DNA of 64,000 bases, taken from assembly GCA_007258455.2 (NCBI GenBank), contig VDFB02000003.1, positions 43,279,986 to 43,343,985 on the forward strand. The letters are read 5' to 3'. Below, piece by piece: positions 1-12,215 of this stretch. A program made the translations under genes and the position numbers. The notes beneath the pieces were generated by a model that was given only the letters and a program-made list of their open reading frames with translations, was not told where the DNA came from and did not search any database. Numbering within the stretch: position 1 is the stretch's first letter; the number at the start of each line of letters is the position of its first letter. The DNA comes from Sequoia sempervirens (Eukaryota > Streptophyta > Pinopsida > Cupressales > Cupressaceae).

Positions 1-661
1 TGTGGATTTGTAAATGTGATGTTTTATTTCATTTCGATCTCTAGGGTTTTGAAATGCAATTTTTTTTGTTTTGTTTCAATTAGGGCTTTCAAAATCAATT
101 TTTTTGGGGTTTAATCAAACAATTTAAGATTTAAAAGTTAAAATTTGTTTCTAAAACTCAATTCAAGGTTTTATTTCTCAATTTTATTAAAAAACATTTA
201 AATTTCATTGCAAGTTTTCATCTAATTTGACAACTATTGAATTCTAATATAACAATTAAAAAAACATTAAAACGTGACATAAATTGAAAAAAAAACATGC
301 TAAATTAACGTATTTCTTTTAAAATTTCAATTCAAACCAAAAAAATGCGAAGAAGTGGGGTACCTGTAGTTGGTGTTGAGGTCGTTGTCGCCAAGCCACT
401 CGGGGTCCCGTTCGTAGCAGTGAAAATTGTTGTTTTAAAAAAAAAAAAATAACAGTATGAAACGAGATCCCGATTTATATAACTCGGGATCCCGTTATTT
501 ATAAATCGGGATCCCGTGTTTTACAAATCGGGATCCCGTTTATTAAAAATCGGGATCCCGTTTATTAAATCGGGATCCCGTTTTGTCGATGCCGATTTCA
601 ATTTTTTGGCTAAGGCAAAAAACTTCCACATTTCGTGGACTCAACTTCATGCACTTACCCC
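1..661. mobile_element. Array-side end (TIR-A) of a palindrome-array DNA transposon, partial
   Basis: The right end reads CTTACCCC at 654-661 and is followed by ACT (662-664), the reverse complement of the AGT that follows the other end of the transposon at 13745. Read inward from 661, the terminus is GGGGTAAGTGCATGAAG, then a short inverted repeat around GTGGAAG/CTTCCAC, then the CGGGATCCCG array at 463-580. The same end, with similar subterminal sequence, occurs at 40421 in a 1 kb relative. The element sits inside the RT of a chromovirus whose coding sequence resumes at 665 on the minus strand. Bases 1-462 hold no convincing reading frame and are taken as transposon interior; the element continues left of the window. 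The end and the array are seen directly; assignment of bases 1-462 is inference. Confidence 0.75.
463..580. repeat. Palindrome array A, CGGGATCCCG units
   Basis: Five perfect copies of the self-complementary decamer CGGGATCCCG and one decayed copy (CGAGATCCCG) are spaced about 18-24 bases apart by AT-rich linkers of the type AAATCGGGATCCCGTTTATT. Each unit holds two CpG sites in otherwise AT-rich DNA. The array lies about 80 bases inside the transposon terminus at 661. Confidence 0.95.
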
Positions 662-664
662 ACT

Positions 665-1300
665 ATTCATGAGATTCATGAAAGAGCTGCAGGTGCATTG
701 GTCAAATCAAAAGGTACCATAGTGAACTCATAATGTCCATACTAAGTTTGAAAGGAAATCTTTGGAATGTCTTCTTCCTTTATTCTCAAGTGATGGTATC
801 CTGACCCAAGATCAATTTTGGAGAACACTGTCACTCCCTTCATTTGGTCAAACAACTCATCGATCCTTGGGAGTGGATATCGATTCTTGATGGTCACCTT
901 GTTCAACATTTGATAGTTTATACATAGATGCAAGGTTCCATCCTTCTTTTTCACAAAGATAAATGGTGCTCCCCAAGGAGACACATTGGATCTTATGATC
1001 CCTTTTTTCAACAATTCTATTAACTAGGCCTTCAACTCATAGAGTTTGGTAGTGGTCATTCATTATGGTGCTTTAGATTGAGGCTCATATCCCAATACTA
1101 GGTCAATAGAGAAGTCAAATTCCCATTTCGGAGGTAACTTCGTGAGTTCATCAGGGAATACATCTCATAACTCCTTGAGAATAGGGTAGTCATCTAGATA
1201 CAGTTCCTTGTTGTTAGGGTTATTGATATGCACAACATAAATAGCACATCCTTTTTGACGAGCCTTTTTAAGTTGCATAGTAGAGATCTATCTAAGCTCT
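665..1300 (-). pseudogene. Chromovirus reverse transcriptase, N-terminal half (5' half of split element)
   Basis: The minus strand from about 1130 down to 665 encodes the Ty3/gypsy spacer and the start of RT. A piece of the form FSIDLVLGYEP is followed by [20 protein letters not shown] and the fingers-palm stretch [15 protein letters not shown] to [21 protein letters not shown] stop replaces the Arg codon after SFQT, then GHYEF and LTNAPAA follow with a one-base shift. Coding stops abruptly at 665 in the MNLMNS segment, where the transposon end begins. The missing continuation VFRDCLDEF begins at 13746 on the other strand. RT would copy element RNA into cDNA; this copy is dead. Confidence 0.9.
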
Positions 1301-1700
1301 AAGGGTCTTTGTATCCCACAGATCTCGATTGGGTTCCCAAAATCATCCAGAAAAATAACTACCTTATCCTCACAGTTCACTATAGACATATGCTCGATTA
1401 ACCAATTTATAACCAAAATTACATCGTATTAGCCTAAGGGTGCCACATACAGGTTGACCTGAGTCTGGAAGGTTGGAAGCTCTAACTCGTTGCAAAAGAG
1501 ACATGTATGTACCCTCCGCTTTGCTCGGTTTCCATACTGGACTGACCATGAGTTTTCCATGTATCCAAGTCCAATAGGTATCCTGGATATTACTCTAGGG
1601 TCTATGAAACATTCAGTAGCTCCGGTATCAATTAAAATAGAGACAGTTCAGCCATAGAGCTTACCCGCCAATTGTATTGGTGAAGCTTGATACTCTGCCT
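1301..1700 (-). pseudogene. Chromovirus aspartic protease region
   Basis: On the minus strand near 1640-1590 the frame reads ILIDTGATECFIDPRV, which carries the retropepsin active-site triad DTG. It lies between the gag zinc knuckle (upstream, about 1800) and RT (downstream, 1014), the normal gag-PR-RT order. Several in-frame stops and shifts break the rest. In a live element this protease would cleave the Gag-Pol polyprotein. The triad is intact although the reading frame around it is not. Confidence 0.8.
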
Positions 1701-2563
1701 ACTTGTTATCTACTGCAACATGGATCTAGTGATGCTAAGACTGTTGATAGTTTCCCTCCCTTCATGACTTTGACTGCTGCAAATAATTAGAGGCATAATG
1801 ATTTCCTCCACAAGTATAGCACCCGTCATGAGGCCCTTTGCAACCTCCTGACTTGTCATCTTTGAAGCCCTTCTGCTTTTGATTGTCTTTTCTTTTGTTG
1901 TTATTTTCCTTCTTTCTCTTTCCACCATTCCCATCTTCACCTTTCTCCTGTGACTCACTTCCCCTCTTGAGATTACGGATTTGGTGGTTCTTATCTCCTT
2001 TCTAAAACTTCTTATTTCCAAACTGTGGCTTAGGCTTTGAATTATTGCGGAAATTGGATAATTGCTACAATTTCTACTCTTGTTTGGTGGCCTTCAAGAA
2101 GATTTTTTTCATGGTGAGATGATCATGCATGTCCACTTCTACTCCAATGTGGGGTCTAAGTCCCAATATGAACTTTCAGATATGGAAACATTTGTCTCCT
2201 TGATGCTGGGGAACATATTTTAGTAGATTGGTGAACTTTTCCCAATATTGGGTCACAATCATGCTTCCCTAAGTTAGGTTTTGGAATTTTGTTTCCTCGG
2301 TTCATGCTCTGATGGCTCTACCATCAAACTTAGGTAGTGCTACTCTTTTGAGATCCTTTCCTAGTTCTTCCTCAATTTGACCTCGAGGGTGTTATCTTGG
2401 ACCACCTTCTCCTTGATTAACTTCTGCATTCTTGGGAATCTGGTCCTTGCGTACCACAGACCTCATGTTCTATGTGGTCAATACGAGCCTCTTGCTTGTT
2501 CAGAAGTTCTAGAATCTGATCTAGCCTTTTGTTTGGTCCATTGTCTGACCTACTACCGCTCAT
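1701..2563 (-). pseudogene. Chromovirus gag (capsid and zinc knuckle)
   Basis: A start codon at 2563-2561 opens MSGSRSDNGPNKRLDQILEL, a short coiled-coil-like N-terminus. A capsid-like stretch follows near 2270-2150 (VTQYWEKFTNLLKYVPQ, then FILGLRPHIGVEVD). A nucleocapsid zinc knuckle lies near 1830-1790: CYTCGGNHYASNY. The fourth ligand of the CX2CX3HX4C box, normally Cys, is Tyr (TAT for TGT). Stops and frameshifts separate the parts. Gag would form the virus-like particle and bind element RNA. Gag identity rests on the knuckle, the capsid-like segment and the position before the protease. Confidence 0.8.
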
Positions 2564-3325
2564 CTCTTGTCTAGTGGTCACCATACAGACTCACACCCGA
2601 ATTGCATCACATTTCACGTCTACCGTAACTTAACACTGGGTTATATGAGTAAATTTTCTTATTCACATAACTCTACATACACATGCATATATCAATCATT
2701 CATTAAAGACACACACATTCATTCAGAGAAAAATATGTTTTTGAGTTCTTCACTTGAACACACCAAAAATAACATCTTGCTTTATTTATATTAAGTGCGG
2801 GTCACATGGGCCCTTATTTATAGAAGCTTCCTCTTTACATTAGTCATTTTTCTAATTCTTAGAGGGGGGACACTCCTCTGGGTCCTCATTAGAATTTACA
2901 TCAATTTTCTCAGACGAGGAGGGTTGAGCACATAGGCTCTCCTTTTCCTCCTTAGTTAATAAGGGTGTGTTTGGTCCACACCCTAGAGGCCAATCTCTAA
3001 TTATGGAAAGCTTCTTAATCTTAGGAGTTTTCTTTGACTCCTCAATATTCTTGCCCCTCTCCAACTTAAGTTGAGTGACGGTTTGAGCTAGAGTCTCATC
3101 ATCGAGAATCTTAGGTTGAACCTTAGTCTTGGTGTTTTCTTCAACTACAACTTTCTTGTTTGAGGTCCCAACGGTATTCCCTTTCTTTCTTCGTGACTTA
3201 GACCGTCCCATACTCACATTCAATCTAGGTTTGGTCGATCCTCGGGACAACTCAAACTGGTCAAGGGTCAACTATCCCCTAGTCATGGTCATTGTGGACT
3301 CAAAAGGCCTAGAGTTGAACCCTAA
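2564..3325 (-). other. Leader of the split chromovirus with a 139-codon upstream reading frame
   Basis: This is the stretch between primer site and gag. It holds an unbroken frame on the minus strand from 3271 to 2852. Its product begins MTLDQFELSRGSTKPRLNVS and is rich in Lys, Arg and Glu (SKSRRKKGN near residue 25, a poly-basic possible nuclear signal) with an acidic tail. I do not recognise it. It might be an element-specific leader protein or a chance frame. The rest of the leader (2564-2851) has no feature I can name. Confidence 0.4.
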
Positions 3326-3337
3326 GCTCTGATACCA
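3326..3337 (-). other. Primer binding site, initiator-Met tRNA type
   Basis: The minus strand reads TGGTATCAGAGC, the classic complement of the plant tRNA-iMet 3' end. It lies two bases inside the LTR edge at 3340, so it fixes the orientation of the element and the LTR boundary. Confidence 0.93.
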
Positions 3338-3339
3338 AA

Positions 3340-6300
3340 TGTAATAACTCATTCTAATTACTACTTAAATATTAATTGCAATTGACATTATGAATATTAA
3401 ATTTTAAAAAGACATAGCTTAAGCAACTATTTTCAATCATAGCAACACGTGTCTAATTAAAATGAGTCATAATATATATTCATTTCCAAATGTCAATTAC
3501 AATATCCAAGTTGACTTAGCTCATTGGGCCACATAGTCAATACAATGTACAAATTACATCAAGGTTACATCATAATCCTTTGATAACTTGAAAACATCCA
3601 AGGTTTCCTTTTGACACTCGCCTCCACTAGTGGATGAGAACATGGCTCAAACACTTTACTTCCCAACCACGAAGCTTATGCTTCCCCAGAATTCTTCCTA
3701 TTCGAAGAATATCCGATCTTGCATGGAAATTTTAGCAAGAGAACAATCTACAAGGTGGAATTTGGTGCATGCCCAAACATCAAAATGTATCTCTCTCAAT
3801 GATTAGAAAAATGTAAGATCTATGCTAGTAATGGCAGAGAGTGTTATCACATATAAGTCCATACATAAATAATGGGATAACTACTTGGACAAGCATTAAA
3901 ATTAAGTTGCAACAACAAAAGATAGGTTTTGGATAAAGCAAAACCTATACCCTTTGTACTCCATTCTGACACCTACCCCAGAAGGTAACTTTCATCACAA
4001 TACAAGTTTATTCCTTAGAAACTATCTACCCTCTAGCATCATCTACCCCGAGGTGCTCTAGTCTACTTAAGTGTTGTCATTCTACTAAACAAAGAGAATA
4101 TTCTTTAAACACGTAGCAACGGAAAAGTAATTCAGTCTACTTAGTTCCTCAACTTAATAAAATTCAGAAAGATAATTCAAGTGGATATGTTCAATATATT
4201 ATTCATTCAGTTCACACACATGTCACATGATTACATTCAATGTATTCTACCACTTCATATTTAACGTAAATCAATATTCATTAGAGAAGAAAATGAATTA
4301 AATAACAAAAGAAGGCATGTCACAAGTATGTGTATGTACATAGACGAAGGTCTATGTGCATACACATATATGTGCCAACTTAAGTTAATATATTTGTGCA
4401 TACATTCTGAAATAAATATAAACAAATTGCTTTCATTCAAAATAATGCTACAAATTGTCATATCATCTGACAATCATACATGATCTAAATTTCCTTTTCA
4501 AAGAAAGAAGAATAGTTATGTTTTGAAACAGTTACTACATACTAATACGTTGTTTGTAACATAACAATGTTGTTTGCAGAAGTTTACAATTTACTATGCT
4601 AATGTGTCTCATTAACAGTTTCAAGTTAACCAGTATATCATGTAAACGATTGATGTTCTATCATTTTGGAAATACAAATATTTAAACAATACTAGTCTCT
4701 TTTTGTGCAAACAAAAGAATCGAACGAAATTCTTGTCATTTTAAATCACATACAAAGTTGGAACATTTATATTACTGTTCGGGTTTGGAAAAACCCCTGT
4801 TTCTATTGGTGACTATTATAAGATATATGTTCAAGCTACTATCATTTTAAAGAACGACTAACAGTCGGACGACTATTTGGTTTTATTATCAACATTAACA
4901 ATAGCCAAACCTTGATGATTGTCGATCAACAACATACACTGATCGACGACATTGTTGGTAATATTTATTCATGGTAATCCTTCTATGGAATTATTCGAGT
5001 ATCATTCTAGGGAATGATAGTGTTGATGAAATAAGGACTGGTGAATACAAACATTGTGAACATCGCATGAAAGCAACAATAATGGGAATCGATCTAATAA
5101 ATGATTAAATCTGTATTTAAATGACATATAGTTAATCGATCTTAGAGATCGTGTCAACATAATGCAAAATGGAACGATATAATCATTTCATCATCATTCA
5201 TGGTGAACGATGTGTCATTCTTTAATAACAACGGCAACTAACCATTGCTCTATGAATGATAATCAAAACTCACACACCCATATGGTGTGGCATACCTTGT
5301 TCGGCCTAGCCGACAGGGAGAACAAATGTGAAAGATAAAATGGAGAAACAACTGTTTCCCTTAGAGGGAAATGATTAACAACATTAAAATTGTTTAAAAT
5401 AGAACAATACTTCTGTTATTTGAATTTCATCTGAATATCCATGAGAATGGCTAATTAAACTTACATGCAAGAAATAACGAATAGAGGCGATAACAATACA
5501 ACAAATAGAGCATGGCCATGTTTGGCTATTATGTCGATAGGATGAATATGCACAGGTTTAGTGCATGCAAAGGATGGCCAATAAGGCCCTTACATCATTG
5601 CACAAAGTAAATGATTGATCTCATACAAAGATGTCCTAGCTCTAAGTAAAACACGTGCATTTTTGGGACATTTATTGATTTACCACTGATTCAAAAGGAA
5701 TCGACATATTGAAAGGTAAATTACAAGTTTTTGAATAGATTTTACTAAAAAATAAAGCATGCACACCAAAAAAAAACTAATTTACCTCTATTTCGTGGAT
5801 TTTCCTTGAATTTTTTCCTTCTTTCCCAGCTCATTCAAATCACTTGCCTTCCTCCTTCCCTAAATCCTCATCGCCACTGCCCAATTCCTTGCTAGTGATT
5901 CGTACTCCAAAATAGAAACCATGTTCTCTCTATTATGGGGGTTGTTTCATTTCATAATTTTCCTTAATTTAGCCGCCCACTAGCTCATTTAAATACCTTG
6001 GCCTTTATTTTAATTGTAGGCCACTATTTCATAATATCTTCCTTATGATTTTATTAACAATTTTATTCTCTTTTCATATGTTATCAAAATTTAACAATAA
6101 TATTTGATGAATTTGATCTCATATTCTTTTATATGGAATATGTATATATATATATATCACTATTTTATTTTATAATAATATAGTGTCTAATCATTTTCAA
6201 ATAAAGAATAAGCTTTTACTTTATTTGAATAATAGCTTTTAAATGAAGTTATTTTCTTATCCTTCAAGCATGCCATTTTAAATACATATATGTTTAACCA

Positions 6301-6776
6301 TGCTATCATTTTCTTTTAATTTTTTGAAAACATAGATCAAAGTAGACAATTGAATAAGAATTCACATGTATTACATTCCACAAGCCTTTTTTTCTCAATA
6401 ATTGAATCATTTAGAATCAAATCAATATGACTTCTATATGAAAGTTTAAATGTAGCTATCATGTTGTTCAGTGGTGTTTGCACCCAGATTCCATCAAGCT
6501 CACCATTTAATCTAGCTAAATGATCCTACCTCAACTGTGCTCTCATCCTTCAACCCATTTCCCTGTATTTGCACACACTTGCACTTACATAGTTCATCAA
6601 TAATATTCAATCATGATAAAGTATAAGATAGTTCAAAATATCACATAGTCAAAAGATGGTCAACTTCTTTCAAACATTTCTAAAAATATTAAATTTTTCA
6701 TTCAACATATTGAATTTCCTCAATAATTCAATTTATCATATTATAATTTAAATGAAATAAAAATTGGGTTATGACA
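3340..6776 (-). repeat. 5' LTR of the split chromovirus (3437 bp)
   Basis: On the minus strand the repeat starts TGTCATAACCC (6776) and ends GAGTTATTACA (3340), so it has TG...CA ends with a short inverted terminus. It aligns along most of its length with the plus-strand LTR at 16189-19262. Over about 200 bases at the TG end I count about 12 differences by eye, so the copies are old but clearly related. The short (AT) run near 6140-6160 corresponds to the longer ACAT/TG microsatellite of the partner LTR. There is no coding content. The unusual length suits Tekay/Del-type chromoviruses, which is an inference. Confidence 0.9.
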
Positions 6777-7447
6777 GTTTCACTTTGGAGTGAGCTATGT
6801 ATCTAGTATTTGTTCCTATGTACTAGGAAGATGCAATAGTTGGTTACCCATTATTTTGGTGAGATGGATCATTTACCATTTAGACACTCTTGAATTCATG
6901 TTTGTGGAGGCAACCTTTTATCCACATTTGATCAATGTTCTTCATACTATTGACACATGTATTCTCAACTTACATTGGTTGAGTAGTGTCGTTAGAGTCA
7001 CTCATGCAGATTCATGTGCCATTTGTATCTTTGATTGACATATGTTTTACCTTTGTTTTCCATCTAATCATTGTTCGAGTAGTGTCATTGGGGGAACTCA
7101 TGCAGATTGTTGTCTTCTTGATCTTGATCATTATTTAGTTTTTAGAGGAGGTTCTTCAAAAAATTATAGCACTATAGGAGTCATCTTTCGACAGTTTGCA
7201 ACTTCTTCTTGCTTCAGTGATGTTCTTCATGTTCCTATTGTTTGGAACATTATTTTGAAGGCTTCTTAGTCTTTCATCTTGCATTTCTCTCTTTTCAATA
7301 GGAGTTTTATCCCACTGGGTTTTTCACCTTTTCTTCATTTTTGAGAGATTGTTTTATACATGGGTACCTCATCAAGCCTTATTGTTGGGACCCATATTTT
7401 ACATTTTACATTGGTTTTATCCCCCCTAAGTTGCACTTAATGTGGGG
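6777..7447 (+). other. 3' internal end of a copia-like element, decayed
   Basis: No coding domain can be recognised. The stretch near 7290-7385 (wording such as CCCACTGGGTTTTTC and CATGGGTACCTCATCAAGCC) resembles, on the opposite strand, the 3' internal end of the copia element at 29190-29370. It ends in a purine run AATGTGGGG (7439-7447) that would serve as polypurine tract for the LTR starting at 7448. The left edge is the chromovirus LTR, so the chromovirus may have inserted into it. Confidence 0.5.
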
Positions 7448-7832
7448 TGTTGGTGTGAATAAAGTCTTGTACCTATTTAATTCTTTACTGGTGACTTAGG
7501 AGATTTATTCACATGTTAAGTTTACTTAGGATATAAGCTTTCTTTTAGAAGTCTTAGTTGTCTCATCTAGATTTTATCTTATCCTAGGTAGTTATGAGTT
7601 AGTTGTCTCATGTGATAGGATTAAGAAACTTTTCATGATCTTGTCTAATCCTATCACTCACCTTGCCTTTATAAGCAAGGAATCTCATGCATATTTTGCA
7701 TCTTGATCATATTATAATTCTTGTTTGGTGGAATAGCTTCTTCCATTATTACTTCTCTCTATTACATGTGGAGGTTATTTGGTGTTGCAAATTGAAGATC
7801 TTGGTTGCTCGCTTCAATAAGTTCTACAATAA
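7448..7832 (+). repeat. Copia-type 3' LTR, right end uncertain
   Basis: The repeat begins TGTTGGTGTGAATAAAG directly after the purine tract. A TATA-like CCTTTATAAGCAAGG lies near 7663-7680. A possible end is TTCTACA at about 7832. No second LTR was found, so the boundary is a guess. Confidence 0.5.
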
Positions 7833-9189
7833 CTTTCTTAAAATAGCTCCAAAATGCCTTCAAATCATGATTGTAAGTGGGTCAATTTACCCTCATTCAA
7901 TCTTATAGAACTTAAACAATTTATTTTGTATTTACAATCCTAGGAGCTAATTTGGTATAAACCCTAATTATACAATAAATCCTTGAATTATACTCCAAAT
8001 TCCCTTAAATCTATATTGTTGCAATTTTAATGCGGCCTTGAAAAACTTGTTAAATTTTTTTTTAAAAATCAAATTGAGAGAAATATGCATTTCACAATTT
8101 GTTCTCCAATTTTATTTTAAAATATTTTATTTATTGTCCTTCATTTTCCAAGATCATGCTCTAATACCACTTCTAATGAAATAACTAGCACTAGAGAATA
8201 ATATAATAAGAAATATATTGCAAATACTTAATAATACTTGAAATAAGAAGCCACTTCAATGGGGAAACCTCCAAATATATCCATTAAGAATATAATTTGC
8301 AATATGATGATAATAAACAAACCACTAGTTCCTATATATATATATATATATATATCCTACTAAACCAACTTAGATAAATAAATATAACAACTAAAGTGAC
8401 CAACTTAGATATTAAAATATAACATCTAAGATGACCTACTTATCTAAACTACTCATGACCTTATGAATTCTATAGAATTAAGAGCATAGCACATTCTATT
8501 GTCTATTGAATGATGTCAAGATTGGGAAAATAATTTGGAGCAATTACCTTTCCAAAATAATATACCAATACATTATGCATCAGTGTTAACCAATTTCCAT
8601 TCTCCCATGTGACATGTAATAAATGTCAACTTATATACGAAGTCAATGGATCCTTATGTTCCTTTTAAGATATTAAAAATATTTCTTAGTTGTCTTCCTT
8701 TTGCTAGTCAACTTCTTATATTGTTTAGCATAAAAATAAAAAAAGTATAGATGTTCCTAGACTCAAAAGTTCTTTGGGGAGCCATACTTAGTCTCAAGGT
8801 TACAATTCTATCAAGAATTTCTTAGAAATATTTTAATTCCATTACTATTACCTTAATTGCAACTTTTCAAAATTATAATTTTAATTCAACCAATACAATA
8901 CCCAAAAGAAAAGAAAAATCGCTCTCTTCCCAACCCTCTTCTATTTCTTCTCACAAGTTGAATTCTAAATGCAAATGTGAGTTTAATAAATTAATGAACA
9001 TATCTACTGCATTCAAATTTTAAATTTTCACCAAATCAAATAACTTTTTTTTCCAAAACAGCCCTATTAGCTTACAAACTACATTCAATTTGCTACAAAT
9101 TCTATTTCTACATATTTTCAAAATTAAGTTAATAACCTATTCAAATTCTTATGTGAAGTTGCTTAAGTCTATTTTTTTGTATTTTTATT
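7833..9189. other. Non-coding remnants, with a possible minus-strand LTR and primer site
   Basis: I see no gene. Near 8157-8172 the minus strand reads GTGGTATTAGAGCATG, one transition away from a tRNA-iMet primer site. It suggests that the AT-rich stretch to its right (from about 8180, with a TA run at 8335-8355) is a decayed copia LTR on the minus strand. Bases 8750-9189 show nothing I can identify. Confidence 0.35.
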
Positions 9190-9735
9190 GTCACTTAAGG
9201 GCCCTATTCAGCCCATCATGATCCTACACTGACCTAGTTGTGCAGGTATTGTCGGGAGGTTGAAGTCTCTATCTTTAAGCATGTTTTCTTGATCTTTCTC
9301 AAGGAGTGTGGATGAGTTCTCGTTCATAGATTTCTTGTGCCTTTTGGATTTTTTGGATGTATTTGATTGAGATAATTTATTCTCTTCTTTAAATTATGCT
9401 AGCATATTGAAGCCTACCTTGAAAATATTTTTGTGGTCCCCTTGTGGGATAGAGTCATAAGGCCCTAGAAATTTAGATAATACTTCTTCATTTTGGAAGG
9501 TGTCCAATGGTATGTCATCTTATTAGTTGCAATATATGAGTTTAGGGAATTTGAGATCAAGGTCGATGGTAAGGATAGAAAATTCATGGAAGAGATTAGT
9601 GGTGGCTAGATCTTCATAGGGTTCATGATGATTATTTTTTTAATTTTTTTATACATCAAAGGGAACATTCCAAATGGTCTTAGAAGGGTCACTATGATTG
9701 ATGAGTTGCTCATCTCATGGTATATAACATAGTCC
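9190..9735 (-). pseudogene. Fragment of Tat-like gypsy element (same family as 21480-21960)
   Basis: On the minus strand this stretch is clearly similar to the plus strand at about 21530-21960. Shared landmarks are the run CATGAACCCTATGAAGAT, a CCATTGG(A/G)CACCTTCC segment, and CGTCCACACTCCTTGAGAA. In the plus-strand copy it lies just before a Tat-type RT, so it is the spacer or protease-side part of pol. No intact frame remains. It runs into the assembly gap. Confidence 0.7.
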
Positions 9736-9835
9736 NNNNNNNNNNNNNNNNNNNNNNNNNNNNNNNNNNNNNNNNNNNNNNNNNNNNNNNNNNNNNNNNN
9801 NNNNNNNNNNNNNNNNNNNNNNNNNNNNNNNNNNN
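9736..9835. other. Assembly gap, 100 N
   Basis: Exactly 100 N, the conventional size for a gap of unknown length. Gypsy sequence lies on the left and transposase sequence on the right, so the two sides do not belong to one continuous gene. The relative orientation of the two flanking contigs may therefore rest on scaffolding alone. Confidence 0.98.
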
Positions 9836-12215
9836 CTAGCAAGAATTCTTTTGACACACACACCAACTCCATCATGTTCTCCTTTACCATGCCCAGCTTC
9901 AAAAAAACTCCATATATATTGGACATTAAGTTCCTTGTGAACCCTACTTAACCAATAGAAAATTCTAGCATTTTTGAACTACCCCGTACAATTATCTGAC
10001 CATATGAGGTGTTCTTTCATATGGATTCCTCTTTTAAATTTCTATAAAATATACTAAAACAATATTGAACAAACTCTGATGAATGTAACCGATTGTCATT
10101 CAAATAAAAATGATACTCCCTCAAAACTTTCTATCATCCTCAGTGCTATCATCTGCATGTCTATAAACAATATGGACAAACATAGCTACTTGCACAAAAT
10201 TATAATATTGAGATTGAATTTCCTCTTGGGGCGAGTATATTCTCCATAAAAATCAACCTTTGAAAGTATAATTACCAATTAGATGTGTTTCTATCTTGTA
10301 GTGGCCATCAAACCATCGAGCATGTTCAGAGTGCATAACATATTTTGGTACAATTTTATTATTAAATTCACTCATAAATGCATGCACACTAACTTTTTCT
10401 GTAACTAAATCACAACGCTTTCCTATTTTTCCATCTTTTAAAGAATAGTGAACATTCCTAAATCTTTTGATGTCTACTAATTGTTGTCCAAAATCATGAT
10501 CAACACTTTCATTACCAGAAACAATTTCTTAAAAATAAAAGATTTCATGATTAATGCATTATTAAGAAATACAAGAACTAAATAAAATAATCTATCATTA
10601 GATTTTCACAAAACAAACACGAAATAAACTCTCTTATTGATTGGGGTATATCAATACAATCTGTATAATCATGTTAGAATGCAAGGTACAACGTATATAT
10701 CGAAAACATCATAAAATAGCGAAATTAAACATGTATTTTACAACAACAAGATATTAGATTTAGCAGTAGTACACATTACGAGGGGTTTACATTTTTCAAA
10801 AGACCTTTGACTTATTTTTAATATTACCGGTGCTCTTGGAATCGCTACAAAATTTTCTATAAATTCCGGTTTGTGTTGTATCTAATAGGTGTTTTGGGTG
10901 AGGATCCCTTGGACTTTGGACCCACCCTTAATTTTAAACATCTCTAGCATTAGATGAGAAACCTAGTATCATGCCAAAATTTTTCGATCAAAGATTTAAT
11001 TTCAACACTCAATTTTATATCAGACCTTGGTAGTCGTCCATTGAAACTCCAACATTGATTGATAGGATCATTTTCTATACTTTCTCTTCTTTTTGTTGCT
11101 CTTAGTAATGTTTTAGGATGCATTTTTAAAACTTCACTAATATTGCTTACCATTCTTTTATTCAAAGTTGTTTTATTAACTATAGCAATTTTTATAGCTC
11201 TTCTTGCTGCATTTTTATCTTTAGATCGACTATTTTTCCCAATAGATTGAATGGCACTAGCAGCATTAGACATAGCATGTTTTAATGATCTTTTCTTTGG
11301 TTTAACATAAAAGCCCTAACCTTTTCATTACTTTCCTCATTTTGCATTCTCATCAATTGCATCATTGATTTGACATTGAAATCACAATATTTCGATAAAA
11401 GAATTTAGTGTATATTCATTAGCATGTGTGTTCTTATTTGCCTCCAAGAAATTTGATCAGGAAGATTATCTAAAACACCACTTCCAATTTTAAAAAAGTA
11501 TTTTCATTAAATTCAACATCAAATTCTAAATTTTCATCTTCATTTTCATCAACAAAACAGTTTTCATTTTCATTTTCATTTTCATCAACAAAACGGTTTT
11601 CATTTTCATTTTCATCTTCATTTTCATTAACAAAGCGGTTCTCATTTTCATTTTCATCAACAAAACGGTTTTCATTTTCATTTTCATTTTCATCAAAAAT
11701 ATAGGTTTTGTTTTCATTTTCAAGAAAATGATCATTTTGATTTTCATTTGCAACAAAAGATTTTTCTTTTTTGTTTTCAACAAATTCTATAAAAGTTTCA
11801 TTTCTTTGAATATAGTCAATGTAAACATCATTATATCCAGCTTCTTGTAAATCTTCTACAAACAAATTTACCATGTCACTAACATGTGGATTTGAAGGCG
11901 TACCTGGATTTGTGTATATTGAAACATTCTCCATAGCATTCAAAGAGGGATTTGAAGACATAGTAGGACTTGTTTGTATAATCATATTCTTCTCCAAATT
12001 GTCCTTACCAAATTAGCTTCATCTACAACTATAGGCATCTTCCAATGTTTTCATCTTCAATAGTTGTTGAATTGGTTGCTCCACCATGGTTCATTGATTT
12101 TATTCTCATTCTTCTTTCTCTTTGTCTTTGTCTCTCTTTTTCTTTATTTTGCTTCAACTTCTTGAGGTTAATGTCTTTCTTCTCTTATTCACAATTTATC
12201 TCCCATAATTATAAA
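9836..12215 (-). pseudogene. Transposase-like gene of unassigned superfamily, truncated by the gap
   Basis: Read on the minus strand from about 12215, a basic N-terminus (KEKERQRQRERR) is followed by a 175-codon frame (11997-11470) with an acidic Asn-Glu repeat (units like RFVDENENEN). Next comes a helical basic frame (11273-10950). Further blocks are SQRSFEKCKP (about 10800), HSEHARWFDGHYKIETH (about 10300), RHADDSTEDDRK (about 10160), HFYLNDNRLHSSEFVQ (about 10080) and, at 10015-9838, IWSDNCTG, stop, FKNARIFYWLS, IWSFFEAGHGKGEHDG. The spaced Asp and His-rich blocks look like a DDE-type nuclease core, which is inference. A TAG replaces Gln, and frames shift several times. The C-terminus would lie beyond the gap. 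I do not know the superfamily. Its position beside array B suggests it belongs to the palindrome-array transposon. Confidence 0.65.

Noticed and set aside
463..580. CGGGATCCCG array considered as a CRISPR array
   Set aside because: The repeats are 10-base palindromes with short, AT-rich, variable linkers in plant DNA inside a transposon; there are no unique spacers and no cas genes.
662..666. CACTA next to the transposon end considered as a CACTA-element terminus
   Set aside because: The five bases are native chromovirus RT sequence (AATAGTG on the minus strand); the transposon termini are GGGG/CCCC.
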